Positions 31,486 to 40,971 of a stretch of DNA of 64,000 bases are shown in pieces. The DNA comes from Leishmania donovani (lineage: Eukaryota > Euglenozoa > Kinetoplastea > Trypanosomatida > Trypanosomatidae). The stretch lies in assembly GCF_000227135.1 (NCBI RefSeq), contig NC_018240.1:57479-121478 (forward strand), in the 5' to 3' direction. The position numbers and the translations under genes were made by a program. How positions within the stretch are numbered: the stretch's first letter is position 1; each line of letters starts with the position of its first letter. Below the pieces are notes generated by a model, which saw only the letters and a list, made by a program, of their open reading frames with translations, was not told the DNA's origin and did no database searches.

Positions 31486-31551
31486 TCTGCAAATAAAGCT
31501 TTAGAGAGCAACATTTATTCCAAAAACCGCTACCTTTTCCTTTGTACCAAG

Positions 31552-31917
31552 ATGTCAGCTGAAAACGGCGGAAACGCGATTGTTCGTGTGAGCTCGAACA
31601 AGCGCAAGTTCGGTTACGTTGACTACACGAAGCACCGTCTTCATGAAGGCTACCCGGAGGTCGTCATCTCCGCTCTCGGTACTGCAATTGCCGACGCTGT
31701 CTCTGTTGTGGAGCTGCTCAAGAACCAGGGTGTCGTGGAGGTGAAGAAGATTTGCACTTCACGCGCGCAGTTCGACGATGTTCGCTCCACCACTACCGAC
31801 AAGATTGAGGTTGTTGTTGTCAAATCTCCTGATTTTGACGCTATCTATGATCAGCAGCAGAAGGATCGCGAAATCGCAAAGGCCCGCGCGGAAGCGGATG
31901 AGGCCGATGATGAGTAG
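31552..31917 (+). CDS. ALBA-domain nucleic-acid-binding protein
   Basis: 121 aa from the ATG at 31552 (MSAENGGNAIVRVSSNKRKF). The open frame extends 44 codons upstream, but the splice acceptor at 31485 and the good initiator favour this start. The ALBA fold is seen in the order: conserved basic strand (NKRKFGYVDYTKHRL), AIADAVSVVELLKNQGVVEV helix-strand and KKICTSRAQF, ending in an acidic/basic tail. Trypanosomatid ALBA proteins bind RNA, shuttle into stress granules, and regulate stage-specific mRNAs (for example amastin in Leishmania) by acting on the 3'UTR. It is the first plus-strand gene after the strand switch. Synonymous sites use more T/A (GTT, GCT, CGT) than the neighbouring GC-rich genes, and the flanks are AT-rich. 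A broken paralog follows at 32664. Confidence 0.92.
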   Translation: MSAENGGNAIVRVSSNKRKFGYVDYTKHRLHEGYPEVVISALGTAIADAVSVVELLKNQGVVEVKKICTSRAQFDDVRSTTTDKIEVVVVKSPDFDAIYDQQQKDREIAKARAEADEADDE

Positions 31918-32663
31918 CTCAGCTGCCTGGGTGGCGCGAATCACAAAGAAAACCCAAATTTGAAAGTCGCAACAAATATACACGGTCTCGCTCTCTTGTC
32001 CTCTATTAAAGCGAAAAAAAATGACCATCACTTTTTTTTGATGACTGAAAAAACAAACAAAAAAAGGATTTAGGCAATGAAAAAGTGTTGCTGTGCTGCG
32101 TAGGTAAAATTCAAACAAAAATGTCGAAATGAAAAAAAATGCATGAATCCTCTCCAGTGGTGATTTGATATACCGCAGCTCGTGTGCTAGACGAGCCGGC
32201 TAGGGTCGCGACGTGTTAGTTGAGAAAAAAAAGGCACGAGAAAACGCTCAATTTTTCATATCAAAGCACGGACTCATTTTTTTCCTTTCGAAAAATATTG
32301 TAGCGGTGCGGCAGCTTTTTTTTTTTTGGAGCTGCCCGCAAAACGACCATGAAAAATAGAGTCCGAATACTGTGCCCCAAATAAGCAAAGGACAAATGAA
32401 AAAGCGAATGCTACACGTTTTGTGGCTGCATTAGCTCACCTAAGAGAAATCTGCCGGGGTGGCCGTAAAAGCGCGTAGCGAATCTTTATACTCCGCGTAT
32501 GCATGGGAATGCAAAAGAATGGCAAAAGGCGGAAAGCATGGCTATTTTCTCACGCTTTATTTCCTCTTATTCCCCCTCTACTACTTCGCTGTGCTTACAC
32601 GAGTTTAGGCCGTGCTCGACCATGACTAGCTCTCTACAATTTTATTATTCTCTCTCCACATAA
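31918..32663. other. AT-rich intergenic spacer between ALBA copies
   Basis: No gene is supported. Long A and T runs (for example near 32019, 32036, 32226 and 32318) make this visibly more AT-rich than intergenic DNA elsewhere in the window. A pyrimidine-rich stretch at 32550-32660, just before the broken ALBA copy, looks like a surviving splice-acceptor region. Confidence 0.5.
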
Positions 32664-33126
32664 ATGACCGGCACTGCTGATGTCCCGAATAATGTTGTCC
32701 GTGTGGGCCTCTAGAAAGTGAACGCTATCTCTGCTGAAAAGGCGAAGCTTCGTCTGCAAGAGGGTATTCTACAGCTGACAATTGCTGCGCTGAATCTCGC
32801 TATCAGCTCCGCTGTTAGTCTCGCGCAGATGCTCGGTGACCAGAGCATGGTGGAGATCACGAGTATCTACACCCAGCGCGGGTCTATCTCTGTTGATGAG
32901 CAGAGGAGCGGGGTCTGTGACCAGATTGAGGTTGAAGACCCCTGATGTCGACGCTATTTACGCGGAGCAGACCCGAGCGAGTACTGAGCGGCGGGCTGCC
33001 CGCGAGGCGGCGATGGCTGAAACCGCGGAGGCGGGTGAGGCTTCAGGGCCTGAGGAAGCAGATAAGGCTGAGGAGTTAGATGGAGCACCTTTTACTCCTT
33101 TTTTGATTTTGCTTTCCTGTTTATAA
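32664..33126 (+). pseudogene. Decayed second ALBA-domain gene
   Basis: From the ATG at 32664 the translation follows the ALBA gene at 31552 but is broken twice. There is a TAG at about 32712 (after NNVVRVGL) and a frameshift near 32935, after which the sequence continues in the next frame as TPDVDAIYAEQ, aligned with SPDFDAIYDQQ of the intact copy. Between the breaks the ALBA core is recognisable (LNLAISSAVSLAQMLGDQSM, VEITSIYTQRGSI). The N- and C-termini resemble a distinct paralog and not a recent copy. It is therefore most likely an ancient tandem duplicate that lost function; a sequencing error could explain one lesion but hardly both. Confidence 0.8.
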
Positions 33127-33805
33127 GTTGTCCCTTTTTCACGGGGTGTGTATGAGCGACGGAAACGACTATTACATGTTTCTGTACCGTATATTGGCAA
33201 CTACAATATTTCTCGAAAAAACTGTTTTCTCGCATTCTAAATTTGCCCCCGATTTTTCTAATAGATTTTTTTTTAGCGTTACAACTACCATCATGCTCCG
33301 AGAAAAGGGACTCTCCGCTCGCTGCGCGGCTTCCCCTTTACGGTATGTACATTTTCTCAAATCAACAGAAAAAAGCGAACAAGGGCAAATGATATTTCTA
33401 TGGAGCTGAATGCACCCCTCCTCAGGGGAAAAAAAATACAGCAAATTTACCGCGGCACTGAGAAAGTCCTGTGCTGACCTACTGAGTGTTATCTCGCAGT
33501 TCTAGATTGCCACTGGAGATCTTGTTTCGCTACAGTATTCCTCATAACAGAGGACACCGACGTGGTATAAGGGTCAAATACCCACAGCGTGGGGGAAGTC
33601 AGAGCAAACCATCGTCGCTGAATGGAGATGTTAAAAAAAAAGCATGTCACGGTTTCCCGGGGAGGCGAAATCCTGTCAGTGGTTTTCTTTCCGTCATTAT
33701 TATTATTATTGACGGAGAGGGAGTACTTTATGCAGCCCTCTCTCTGATGTATCCATTTTCACTTTCCACTCTTTCTTGCATTGACCGTTGATTGTGCTTG
33801 CAAAG
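33127..33805. other. Intergenic, 5' flank of the Fused-like kinase gene
   Basis: No gene is supported. The stretch is AT-rich on its left side. The pyrimidine-rich tract at about 33750-33780 (attttcactttccactctttcttgc) precedes the kinase. The first AG after it is at 33804-33805, directly against an ATG. Confidence 0.5.
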
Positions 33806-36800
33806 ATGCTTGTGACGATGGAGAACTACCAAATAATCGAGTCCATCGGAGAGGGCTCCTTTGGCAAAGTGTACAAAGCCCGTATCAAGGGCACGGGCCA
33901 AATAGTAGCAATGAAATTCATTGTCAAGAAAGGCAAAAACGAGAAGGAGCTGAAAAATCTGAGGAGCGAGATCGAGATTTTGACGAAGCTGAATCATCCG
34001 CATATTATCATGCTCTTTGACTCATTTGAGACGGATTCCGACTTTGTAGTGGTGATGGAGTATGCACAGGGTGAGCTATATGACATCCTGGAAGATGAAA
34101 AGCAGCTGCCGGCGAAGGAGGTGCAGAAGATTGCAAAGCAACTCATCCAGGCACTGAATTACCTTCACTCTAATCGAATCATTCACCGTGATATGAAGCC
34201 GCAGAACATCTTAATTGGACAGAACGGTGCTGTAAAACTGGCAGATTTCGGCTTTGCGCGCTCTATGAGCTACAACACAATCGTACTAACGAGCATCAAG
34301 GGTACACCGCTCTACATGGCTCCGGAGCTGGTGCAAGAGCGCGCGTACGACAACCGAGTTGACCTGTGGTCGCTAGGCTGCATATTGTATGAATTGTACT
34401 ACGGCAAACCGCCTTTCTACACGAACAACCTTTTTGCTTTGATCAAGAAGATCGTTTGTGAGCCAGTCAAGTACGATTCCAAGGCCAATGATCCGATTAG
34501 CCCCGAGTTCAAGAGCTTTCTTAGCGGCCTCTTGACCAAGTCTGCGTCCTCGCGGCTCAATTGGCCTGAACTGCTGAACCACCCATTTGTGCAGCTGACG
34601 AAGAGTGACGCGTCGTGGCAGGATGCTATTATGCAGCACGATTCGAGGATGAAGGCCCGAATGGATAGACTAGGGTGTCTTCGACTTCATGGAAACGCTG
34701 GTCGTGCGGCCCCAAAGCGCAAGTCTACCCAAAGCGATGACATTTTCAACCTGAAGACAGTGCAGAAGCTCACGAGCGGTTGCGAGTTCGACGTCTGCGC
34801 CACACTCACCCAGCTGGTGCGGATGGCTAGGGCGTCCAATGGGGATGTAACAAAAAGCACTGCTCTTCTTGGAGTGTTCGACTCCGGGGTCCTGGAGGCC
34901 GCGTTGACGCTGCTCAACGAGAAGCAGTCGGTGAAAGTTGTCGGTTTAGTGCTGCAGTTCGTGCAAGAGCTGGTATTTCCGGAACATGGTGATTTGCTTG
35001 CCTTTCCCTCCCAGCGTCCGAAACGCGACGGGTTGGCGGTGTTAGAGGAAAAACACTCACGTCAGCAGGAGGATCTGTTTATTCGACAGCAGGTTGCTCT
35101 GAAGCTGATGAAGAAGCCTCACACGGCGCTTGATTTCATCATTAGCGAAATAAGCAGCGGCGGCGATTCTCTTGCCGAAACGTGTGTGAAGATCATGTTC
35201 CAGTGTTTCCGCTGGGAGAACAGCTTTGGACCGATGGTGACACAGCTGCGGACTTTTCCGGAAATGTGGGCGGCCATCCTCAAATCTGTCAACCATCACA
35301 GTGTCTCAAGGGGCGAGACGTCGCACGAGTATGCGGCTCTTGTTTTTCACACGGTGTCTATCGTCATTCCGCACGTCAAGCTGGCATCCCCGCAGCGGAT
35401 AAATCGTGAGGAGGTGCTGGAGCTCGTGACGCAAGGTCTCTCCGCTGTTTGCTATTACGAGGCCGGCATGGTAGACGCGCATCGGAATAAAACCCCCCCG
35501 CTGGTCTATGCAGCGGCAGCGGCACTCCTCATCGCCTTCGCTCATCGAGAGCTGAAGGATATTGTCTCGTTTAAGGTGAATGGTGCGCTGCTAGACGGGA
35601 TTTACTCCATCGTCGATGCCGTGACAGACGCACCGAGTCGACCTGTAACGCCGCGGGCGCTGGGAAGTAGCTATGGGTATCCTGACTACGGCTTGCTAGA
35701 TGGCGTCGCCCATATGCTGTCGCTGGTTTTCTCAGACTCAGACTCGCTCGTCTACGCCAAGCTGCCTGGTAGATCAGAGCACCGCTTTTTGGAGAGTGAC
35801 ACCAAAAGCCTGGCACTGTTGGTCATGACACTTCTGCGTGACAGCGATCCAAGGATGGAATTGTCACCCAACGGTGTCCAGACGCTGTTGCGAGCGGCGC
35901 AGCAGATATTTCAGCAGGAGAAGGAGCAAGCTCTGTCGATGAGTTTGCTGATGGAGCCGATAGCCCCCTACTCAGGGGAGTCAGGGAGCCTATGCTGGCT
36001 CTCAGTCATCTGCCGCACAATGAAAACCGATTACTTCCGTCAGCTTTTTTACTGGCCGGCGTGTCGCGGCGGTGGCGCGACCGGCGTCAGCGCGCACGTG
36101 ACAATTGTGTCTCAGATTTTATCTGACTCACTGCGTCCCGTGAGCTCGTCCTCAAATCCAACGCCTGTGGAGGACAAGCTGCTAGGCGACGTCAGCCGCG
36201 TTCTGTACAAGGAGAAAGTTATCGAGCTGCTTGTGCACGCTATGGACTACTCTGAGGGGGTTTTTCTCGGGAGCCCGTTCGCCATCATCGCGAAGCTGTG
36301 CGCCAACTCCGCAGACTCCATCAAGGCCTTCGTAGACTGTGGCGGTGTAGACGCCGCTCGAATCAGGCGTATTCTCGACCCAGACAAAGCAGGCACAGGG
36401 CTGATGTCGGACGGATTGGTGGTGCTTTCGCAAATGGCACGCATGTCTGCAGAGTTTTATGAGCCCATTCATAGATCCAACCTGTATGATTGCTTGGCTG
36501 CGCTCCTCCAGCACTCAGAAAAAGATTTACGCGGCAAGACATGCACGCTTATTGGGAATTTGTGTAAGCACTCCGACTTCTTCTTTGAGCCACTTGAGAA
36601 GAACCACATTGTAGAGCGGCTGGTGAAGTGCTGCAGCGACAGCGACGCACAGACACAGAAGTTGGCAGCGTTTGCCATTGGCAATGCTGCGTTTCATAGT
36701 GGCTATCTGTACAATTTGCTGAGCCCAGCCATTCCCTCGCTGGTGGGTCTTCTGGCGTGTGGGGACGCAAAGACGCGTCAAAACGCTGCCGGGGCGCTGA

Positions 36801-37078
36801 GCAACTTTGTTCGAAACGGAGACCAGCTCGTGAGCTCCTTGGCAGAGTCCAGCGTCGTTGAATCTCTGCTGAAGATGTTGCGTGACGACGACACACCGTC
36901 ATCAAAAAAGGTCGCAGTGCTCACTATCAACTCGTTTTGTGCATACGATGTATTCCGTCGCAAGTTTATTGCGCTGAACTTGCGAGAGGATATTCGCAAG
37001 CTGCAGCAGGACCCTAACGCGCGCGCAGACCCCTCAATTCAAAAGTACGTTGGCAATCTCGTAGATCGACTTGGTTGA
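33806..37078 (+). CDS. Fused/STK36-like Ser/Thr protein kinase
   Basis: 1090 aa from the ATG at 33806; a second ATG at 33818 begins MENYQIIESIGEGSFGKV, the usual start of Fused kinases, and may be the real one. The kinase domain (about residues 5-265) is complete: GEGSFGKV loop, AMKFIVKK lysine, HRDMKPQNIL catalytic loop, DFGFAR, and APE in MAPEL. The remaining 800 residues are helical, ending in an ARM/HEAT array (LRGKTCTLIGNLCKHS, TQKLAAFAIGNAAFHS, RQNAAGALSNFVRNG). This kinase-plus-ARM layout belongs to Fused (STK36, plant TIO), which in ciliated organisms is needed for central-pair/flagellar assembly; a similar role here is inferred. The coding GC content looks lower than in the downstream genes. 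Confidence 0.9.
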   Translation: MLVTMENYQIIESIGEGSFGKVYKARIKGTGQIVAMKFIVKKGKNEKELKNLRSEIEILTKLNHPHIIMLFDSFETDSDFVVVMEYAQGELYDILEDEKQLPAKEVQKIAKQLIQALNYLHSNRIIHRDMKPQNILIGQNGAVKLADFGFARSMSYNTIVLTSIKGTPLYMAPELVQERAYDNRVDLWSLGCILYELYYGKPPFYTNNLFALIKKIVCEPVKYDSKANDPISPEFKSFLSGLLTKSASSRLNWPELLNHPFVQLTKSDASWQDAIMQHDSRMKARMDRLGCLRLHGNAGRAAPKRKSTQSDDIFNLKTVQKLTSGCEFDVCATLTQLVRMARASNGDVTKSTALLGVFDSGVLEAALTLLNEKQSVKVVGLVLQFVQELVFPEHGDLLAFPSQRPKRDGLAVLEEKHSRQQEDLFIRQQVALKLMKKPHTALDFIISEISSGGDSLAETCVKIMFQCFRWENSFGPMVTQLRTFPEMWAAILKSVNHHSVSRGETSHEYAALVFHTVSIVIPHVKLASPQRINREEVLELVTQGLSAVCYYEAGMVDAHRNKTPPLVYAAAAALLIAFAHRELKDIVSFKVNGALLDGIYSIVDAVTDAPSRPVTPRALGSSYGYPDYGLLDGVAHMLSLVFSDSDSLVYAKLPGRSEHRFLESDTKSLALLVMTLLRDSDPRMELSPNGVQTLLRAAQQIFQQEKEQALSMSLLMEPIAPYSGESGSLCWLSVICRTMKTDYFRQLFYWPACRGGGATGVSAHVTIVSQILSDSLRPVSSSSNPTPVEDKLLGDVSRVLYKEKVIELLVHAMDYSEGVFLGSPFAIIAKLCANSADSIKAFVDCGGVDAARIRRILDPDKAGTGLMSDGLVVLSQMARMSAEFYEPIHRSNLYDCLAALLQHSEKDLRGKTCTLIGNLCKHSDFFFEPLEKNHIVERLVKCCSDSDAQTQKLAAFAIGNAAFHSGYLYNLLSPAIPSLVGLLACGDAKTRQNAAGALSNFVRNGDQLVSSLAESSVVESLLKMLRDDDTPSSKKVAVLTINSFCAYDVFRRKFIALNLREDIRKLQQDPNARADPSIQKYVGNLVDRLG

Positions 37079-39168
37079 CATGCGCCTGCATCACCGCGTC
37101 GGGTATCTCTGCTATTTCGGACTTCATAGTTGTCGTTTTCCGGGTTTGTTTGATAGCAAACACCACTCCTTTTGTCTTTGTTGTTGTCTTCCTCTTTCCT
37201 CCCCCTTTTCCTTCCCTTCGCCTTTTTTCTCCATTGTACACCCCTCTTTCTTGTGCGGCTTGTTTGCCTTCACCAAACTTCGAAAGACGTGCTGTGCGTA
37301 TGTCATCTCGACTCTTATTCTCTTGAGACCGTTTCTTTCCCCCTCGCCCTTTGCGCTCTACCTGATGACGGGGAACACCTCAGCGTGCTATCAGAGTCCG
37401 GTACCCCCACTCTGTGGAGAAGCCAGGCAGCCTTCCCTATCGTTGTCAATGCAGAGCCACTTTTGGTGGTGACAGGGTCCAGCACCCACGACATGGGGAA
37501 GTCAGAGCGATGTATCGCTGCTGATGTCGGCGGTGAGGCCCTGGATGGCTTTGCGTCAGAGCGATCTGCGACAGTGAAGACGCCTTTGCCATACGCGTGA
37601 TGGGCGAAGTGTCAGCGTGACTCGAGTGTATCTCACGCGGTTCTCGCACTGCCCACTGGTGTGGAGGGGCCCGCGCCACCGTGAGGGATGCCCCAGAGGT
37701 GGCGACCGGCATCATGGGAGCAGCTGTGAGGCGACCTGCGGGGCGGGTGGGCAGAGTTAGACCGGAGCCGTGTGCAGATGACTGAGTCGGCGCATTGCTG
37801 TAAAGCGCGTCTACCGCTGCTTGGGACTGGGCGATTGGCCTACGACAGGCCCGGTAGAGTGGAGTCGAGTTCATGTTCCATAGTACAATGGAGACGTTGA
37901 ACGAAAAAAATACCCTACTTGCGCTCTTGTTCCCTTTTGCCCCAAGACTGTGTGTCCGTGACGGGCAAGTGTGTGGATGCCCCTGTGCGTTTGTCCTTGC
38001 GGGGGCGTTGTTTGCTGAGGCTGTGGGCCCGGGGAAAGAAGGGGCGACGCACCGTCGCGTGCAAGAAAAGGGAAAGAAAAAATAAGGAAACGCGAAAAGG
38101 AAGAGCAAAAGAGAGGCACGCGAACCTGAAAGGATGGGCGGAGGGGGAGGTGGCGACCGCGGCAAGAAGCTGCCATCTCCGCCCCTTCACGCAGGGAGGC
38201 TGTGCCATATCTTCTTCCTTTTTCTGCATCTCTCCCCCTCCTCTGCTCGATCCTCTTCTATTCTCTTTCTGTGTTGTTCTCTTGCCATCCTTTCCTTTGT
38301 TTCGTTTGTGCCACGCGCTCCTCACACGTGTGTGCGTGTTACATTCGTTTGTATTGTTCTTGTGCAGTTACATCGCATAGGAAGTCGTTACGACGCAGAG
38401 TCGGAATGGGCCAGGTGTAGCGAGGTGACGTCTTGTCTTCCACGAAGGAGTTCTCCCCCAGATGTCTTACTGACCCACGACTTCATTCTCTTTTTGTTTA
38501 TCCCCTGCGAGCGCTGTGGTGGCCCTTCGTATCCTCCCCTTGCCCCTCATCTGTTGGAGGTAAAGGTTTGGCAAACACGCCAATGTGGTTGAGACGGAAC
38601 GTCGAAGGTGCCATGAATGGCAATCGTTGAGCCGCTGGAACACCGGACGACAACGCGCAACAGAGAATCGGAATGAGTCAGACGAACCGTTGCATGCTTA
38701 TTTTCATGCCTGTCGTCACAGAGCGACCAAGACGGTATACGGCTGTCATGAATGTTGCTCAGTTTCTTCTTCCACTCTCTTGTTCACCCTTTCGCTCCTC
38801 TTTTTCGTTCCAACGGTGGACGTGTCGTCTTCCACCTGCCCGTGCGGTCGCCACAACACCGTCGTGCAGTTCAACATCGGCTTCTTCCCGCGAAACTCAG
38901 TGCAAAAGGAACAAGCGCCCCATTGCCGATTTCCAGCGTGAGTCACCTTTTTCTTCGCACGTGGCTTGCGTTGCTTGGGCACCCGTGATTGGTGGAGTGG
39001 AGTCTACAACTCCCTGCACAGCGATCAACCCTGGAAAGGGTGCGCCTCGGGTTCTCGACAGCCCGGGAAAGCTGAAATTTCTTGTTTCGCGACTGCCGTC
39101 GCGCACTCTGGAGCCGCCGCATTGAGCTCATTCTCCACCGACTAAGGGGCCAGCGTGCCTACGAAGCG
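37079..39168. other. Intergenic between the kinase and RSP4/6 genes
   Basis: No gene is supported. The left part is the 3'UTR of the kinase and contains the degenerate SIDER2 at 37368-37884. Pyrimidine-rich tracts (about 37180-37240, 38220-38290, 38750-38815) precede RSP4/6; the exact acceptor is not clear. Confidence 0.5.
37368..37884 (+). mobile_element. Degenerate SIDER2-type retroposon, copy 3
   Basis: On the plus strand this matches the reverse complement of copies 1 and 2 with many substitutions and indels: acgacatggggaagtcagag and ctgcgacagtgaagacgcc, then gggcgaagtgtcagcgtgactcg, then actgcccactggtgtgg. It lies in the 3' flank of the kinase gene in the sense orientation, as for the other two copies relative to their genes, but it is much older. 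Confidence 0.7.
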
Positions 39169-40971
39169 ATGGCCTCAACAGCGCTTTCTGCTGCGGAGCT
39201 GGAGGCGCAGTTCGCCAACGCCAAGGCATACCTCATGCGGGCGGACAAGGATGGCGTGAGCGCCTATGACCAGCTCACACGCCTCATGGAGCTTCTTCTT
39301 GAGGAGAACCCTGAGAACGTTGCAGGCGATCCTTCAAAGCTGCACGAGATCTTAAGCTTCATCCAGACGCACAGCTTCGCGTGCGGCGAGAGTACCTCTG
39401 CGTGCTATGAGGCTACACAGGTGCCTGCCGAGGAGCTCCGGCGCTTCGAGGACAACAAGAAGCTCTTTGATCTCCCAGCCCCGGAGGTGCGCACCGTCAT
39501 CGAGCAGCCTGATCCGTACACGACCATTACCACCACCACCGTGGTGCCGCTGAAGGCGCCGTCCTTCGAATCTGTTGCGGCTCAAAACAAGTACTGGACG
39601 GCCGCGGGCTGCGGCCTCGCCGACGAGGAAGCATTCCTACTTGACCGCTCCATCACCAACCTCGCCATGGAGAAGAACCTGCAGGACATCAAGTTCTTTG
39701 GTAAGATTTTTGGCACACATAGCGACTACTTTGTTCTCCGCACGCGGCGCTACCTCGAGGCGGGCGAAACCGTATACGTGGAAACCAACACGATGGGAAA
39801 GCCGCCGCGAAAGAAAGGCATGGTGCCCGTGCAGGCTGAGCCAGGGTACGTCGGGGTGAATCGCTACACGTTCTGGGTAACCGCATCGCCCTCCGACAAG
39901 TGGGAGAAGCTGCCGGATGTAACGCCGCAGCAGATCAACGCGGCCCGCGAAACGAAACGCTTTTTTACTGGAGATTTGTCAGCGTCTGTTGCGGCAACGT
40001 TTCCATGGGGAGAGGCCGCGTACCTGCGAGCACAGCTGGCGCGCATCACCAGCAGCACAACCATTGCTCCCCAAGGCGCGCTGGAAGAGCCAGAGCCGGA
40101 ACAGGAAACTGAAGAGGACGAGGATGAGGACGCAGAGGATGGCGCGCAGCGGAAGCCGAAGGAGGCCAAGTACAAACCGCTGGTAGTCCCCTCGCCAGAT
40201 TACGGCGAGGAAGAGGTGGATGTGGCGCAGCTGACGATAGACCGCTGGGTACACGCGGAGGGGTACATTTACAAGAACGGTCGACAAACAAAGGTGCCGG
40301 AGAAGCCTGAGCCAGAGGAGGGGGAGGGGGAGGAGGAGGCCGAACCTGAGCCGGCCGAACCCGAGGCCGATGCTCAGGGCGAAGAGGAGGAGGAGGAGGG
40401 GGAGCCGGAGGAGGATGAAGAAGTGGAGCTCTTTGCTCCTATCCAGAACGACCACCTCTACGGCGTCGTCGACATCCCGCAGCCGCCGCCAGCCATAAAC
40501 GACGAGGACGAAGAGGAGGAGGAGGAGCCCGAGGAGGAGCCCGAGGAGGAGGGCGAGGAGGAGCGCGGGGAGCCGGATAACACGCCACTGAAGCCTTTGC
40601 GCGACGATGACGTCCCAGATGACGACCCGACAAAGATGAAGATTGCATGCTGGACGATGCGCGTGGAGAACAATGTTAGCAAGGCTCACCGCATGGCGGT
40701 GGTGCAATCCCTTCGCTGGCCCGGCGCCACTGCATACGCGGCTGAGGGCGGCAAGCGCTGGTCTTGCGTGTACTTTGGCAACGGCATGAAGAAGACGGAT
40801 GCGGCCTTCACACCACCGCCCGCTCCCCCCGTGCAATCAGAGTGCGCCGACATCACAGAGGTGGAAGATCCAACCGCCACTGTGGAGAAGCTCGTTCGGC
40901 GCGGCGAGGAAATCCCGGAAGCCGACAGCGAGGCGGAGCCGGATGAGCTGGAGGAAGAGGAGGACAGCTAA
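39169..40971 (+). CDS. Radial spoke head protein RSP4/RSP6 family
   Basis: 600 aa from the ATG at 39169 (MASTALSAAELEAQFANAKA); 29 open codons upstream are leader. The domain order follows RSPH4A/RSPH6A: an N-terminal helix with LLEENPENV, a central block (YWTAAGCGLADEE, FFGKIFGTHSDYFV), GVNRYTFWVTASPSDKWEKL, then PQQINAARETKRFFTGDL and EAAYLRAQLARITSSTTI, which match the human family blocks closely, and a C-terminal block starting SLRWPGATAYA. RSP4/6 form the head of the radial spoke, which transmits signals from the central pair to dynein arms. Three Glu/Asp-rich low-complexity inserts (about residues 310-330, 385-425 and 445-470) are unusually long. The protein ends in an acidic tail. Confidence 0.93.
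   Translation: MASTALSAAELEAQFANAKAYLMRADKDGVSAYDQLTRLMELLLEENPENVAGDPSKLHEILSFIQTHSFACGESTSACYEATQVPAEELRRFEDNKKLFDLPAPEVRTVIEQPDPYTTITTTTVVPLKAPSFESVAAQNKYWTAAGCGLADEEAFLLDRSITNLAMEKNLQDIKFFGKIFGTHSDYFVLRTRRYLEAGETVYVETNTMGKPPRKKGMVPVQAEPGYVGVNRYTFWVTASPSDKWEKLPDVTPQQINAARETKRFFTGDLSASVAATFPWGEAAYLRAQLARITSSTTIAPQGALEEPEPEQETEEDEDEDAEDGAQRKPKEAKYKPLVVPSPDYGEEEVDVAQLTIDRWVHAEGYIYKNGRQTKVPEKPEPEEGEGEEEAEPEPAEPEADAQGEEEEEEGEPEEDEEVELFAPIQNDHLYGVVDIPQPPPAINDEDEEEEEEPEEEPEEEGEEERGEPDNTPLKPLRDDDVPDDDPTKMKIACWTMRVENNVSKAHRMAVVQSLRWPGATAYAAEGGKRWSCVYFGNGMKKTDAAFTPPPAPPVQSECADITEVEDPTATVEKLVRRGEEIPEADSEAEPDELEEEEDS

Larger units (their letters stand above)
25426..31551. promoter_or_regulatory. Divergent strand-switch region (probable Pol II transcription start region)
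   Basis: All genes to the left are on the minus strand and all to the right are on the plus strand, so transcription diverges from here. In Leishmania such head-to-head regions are where Pol II initiates and where acetylated H3 and histone variants accumulate; no sequence-defined promoter is expected. The region contains two probable assembly duplications, a decayed reverse transcriptase on the minus strand (about 26.6-29.2 kb), and from about 29.3 kb an AT-richer stretch with T and A runs. I found no convincing tRNA or protein gene inside. Confidence 0.65.

Noticed and set aside
25426..31551. tRNA or snRNA genes in the strand-switch region
   Set aside because: Scanned by eye for A/B-box-like sequences and found none convincing; a tRNAscan run would be needed to exclude them.
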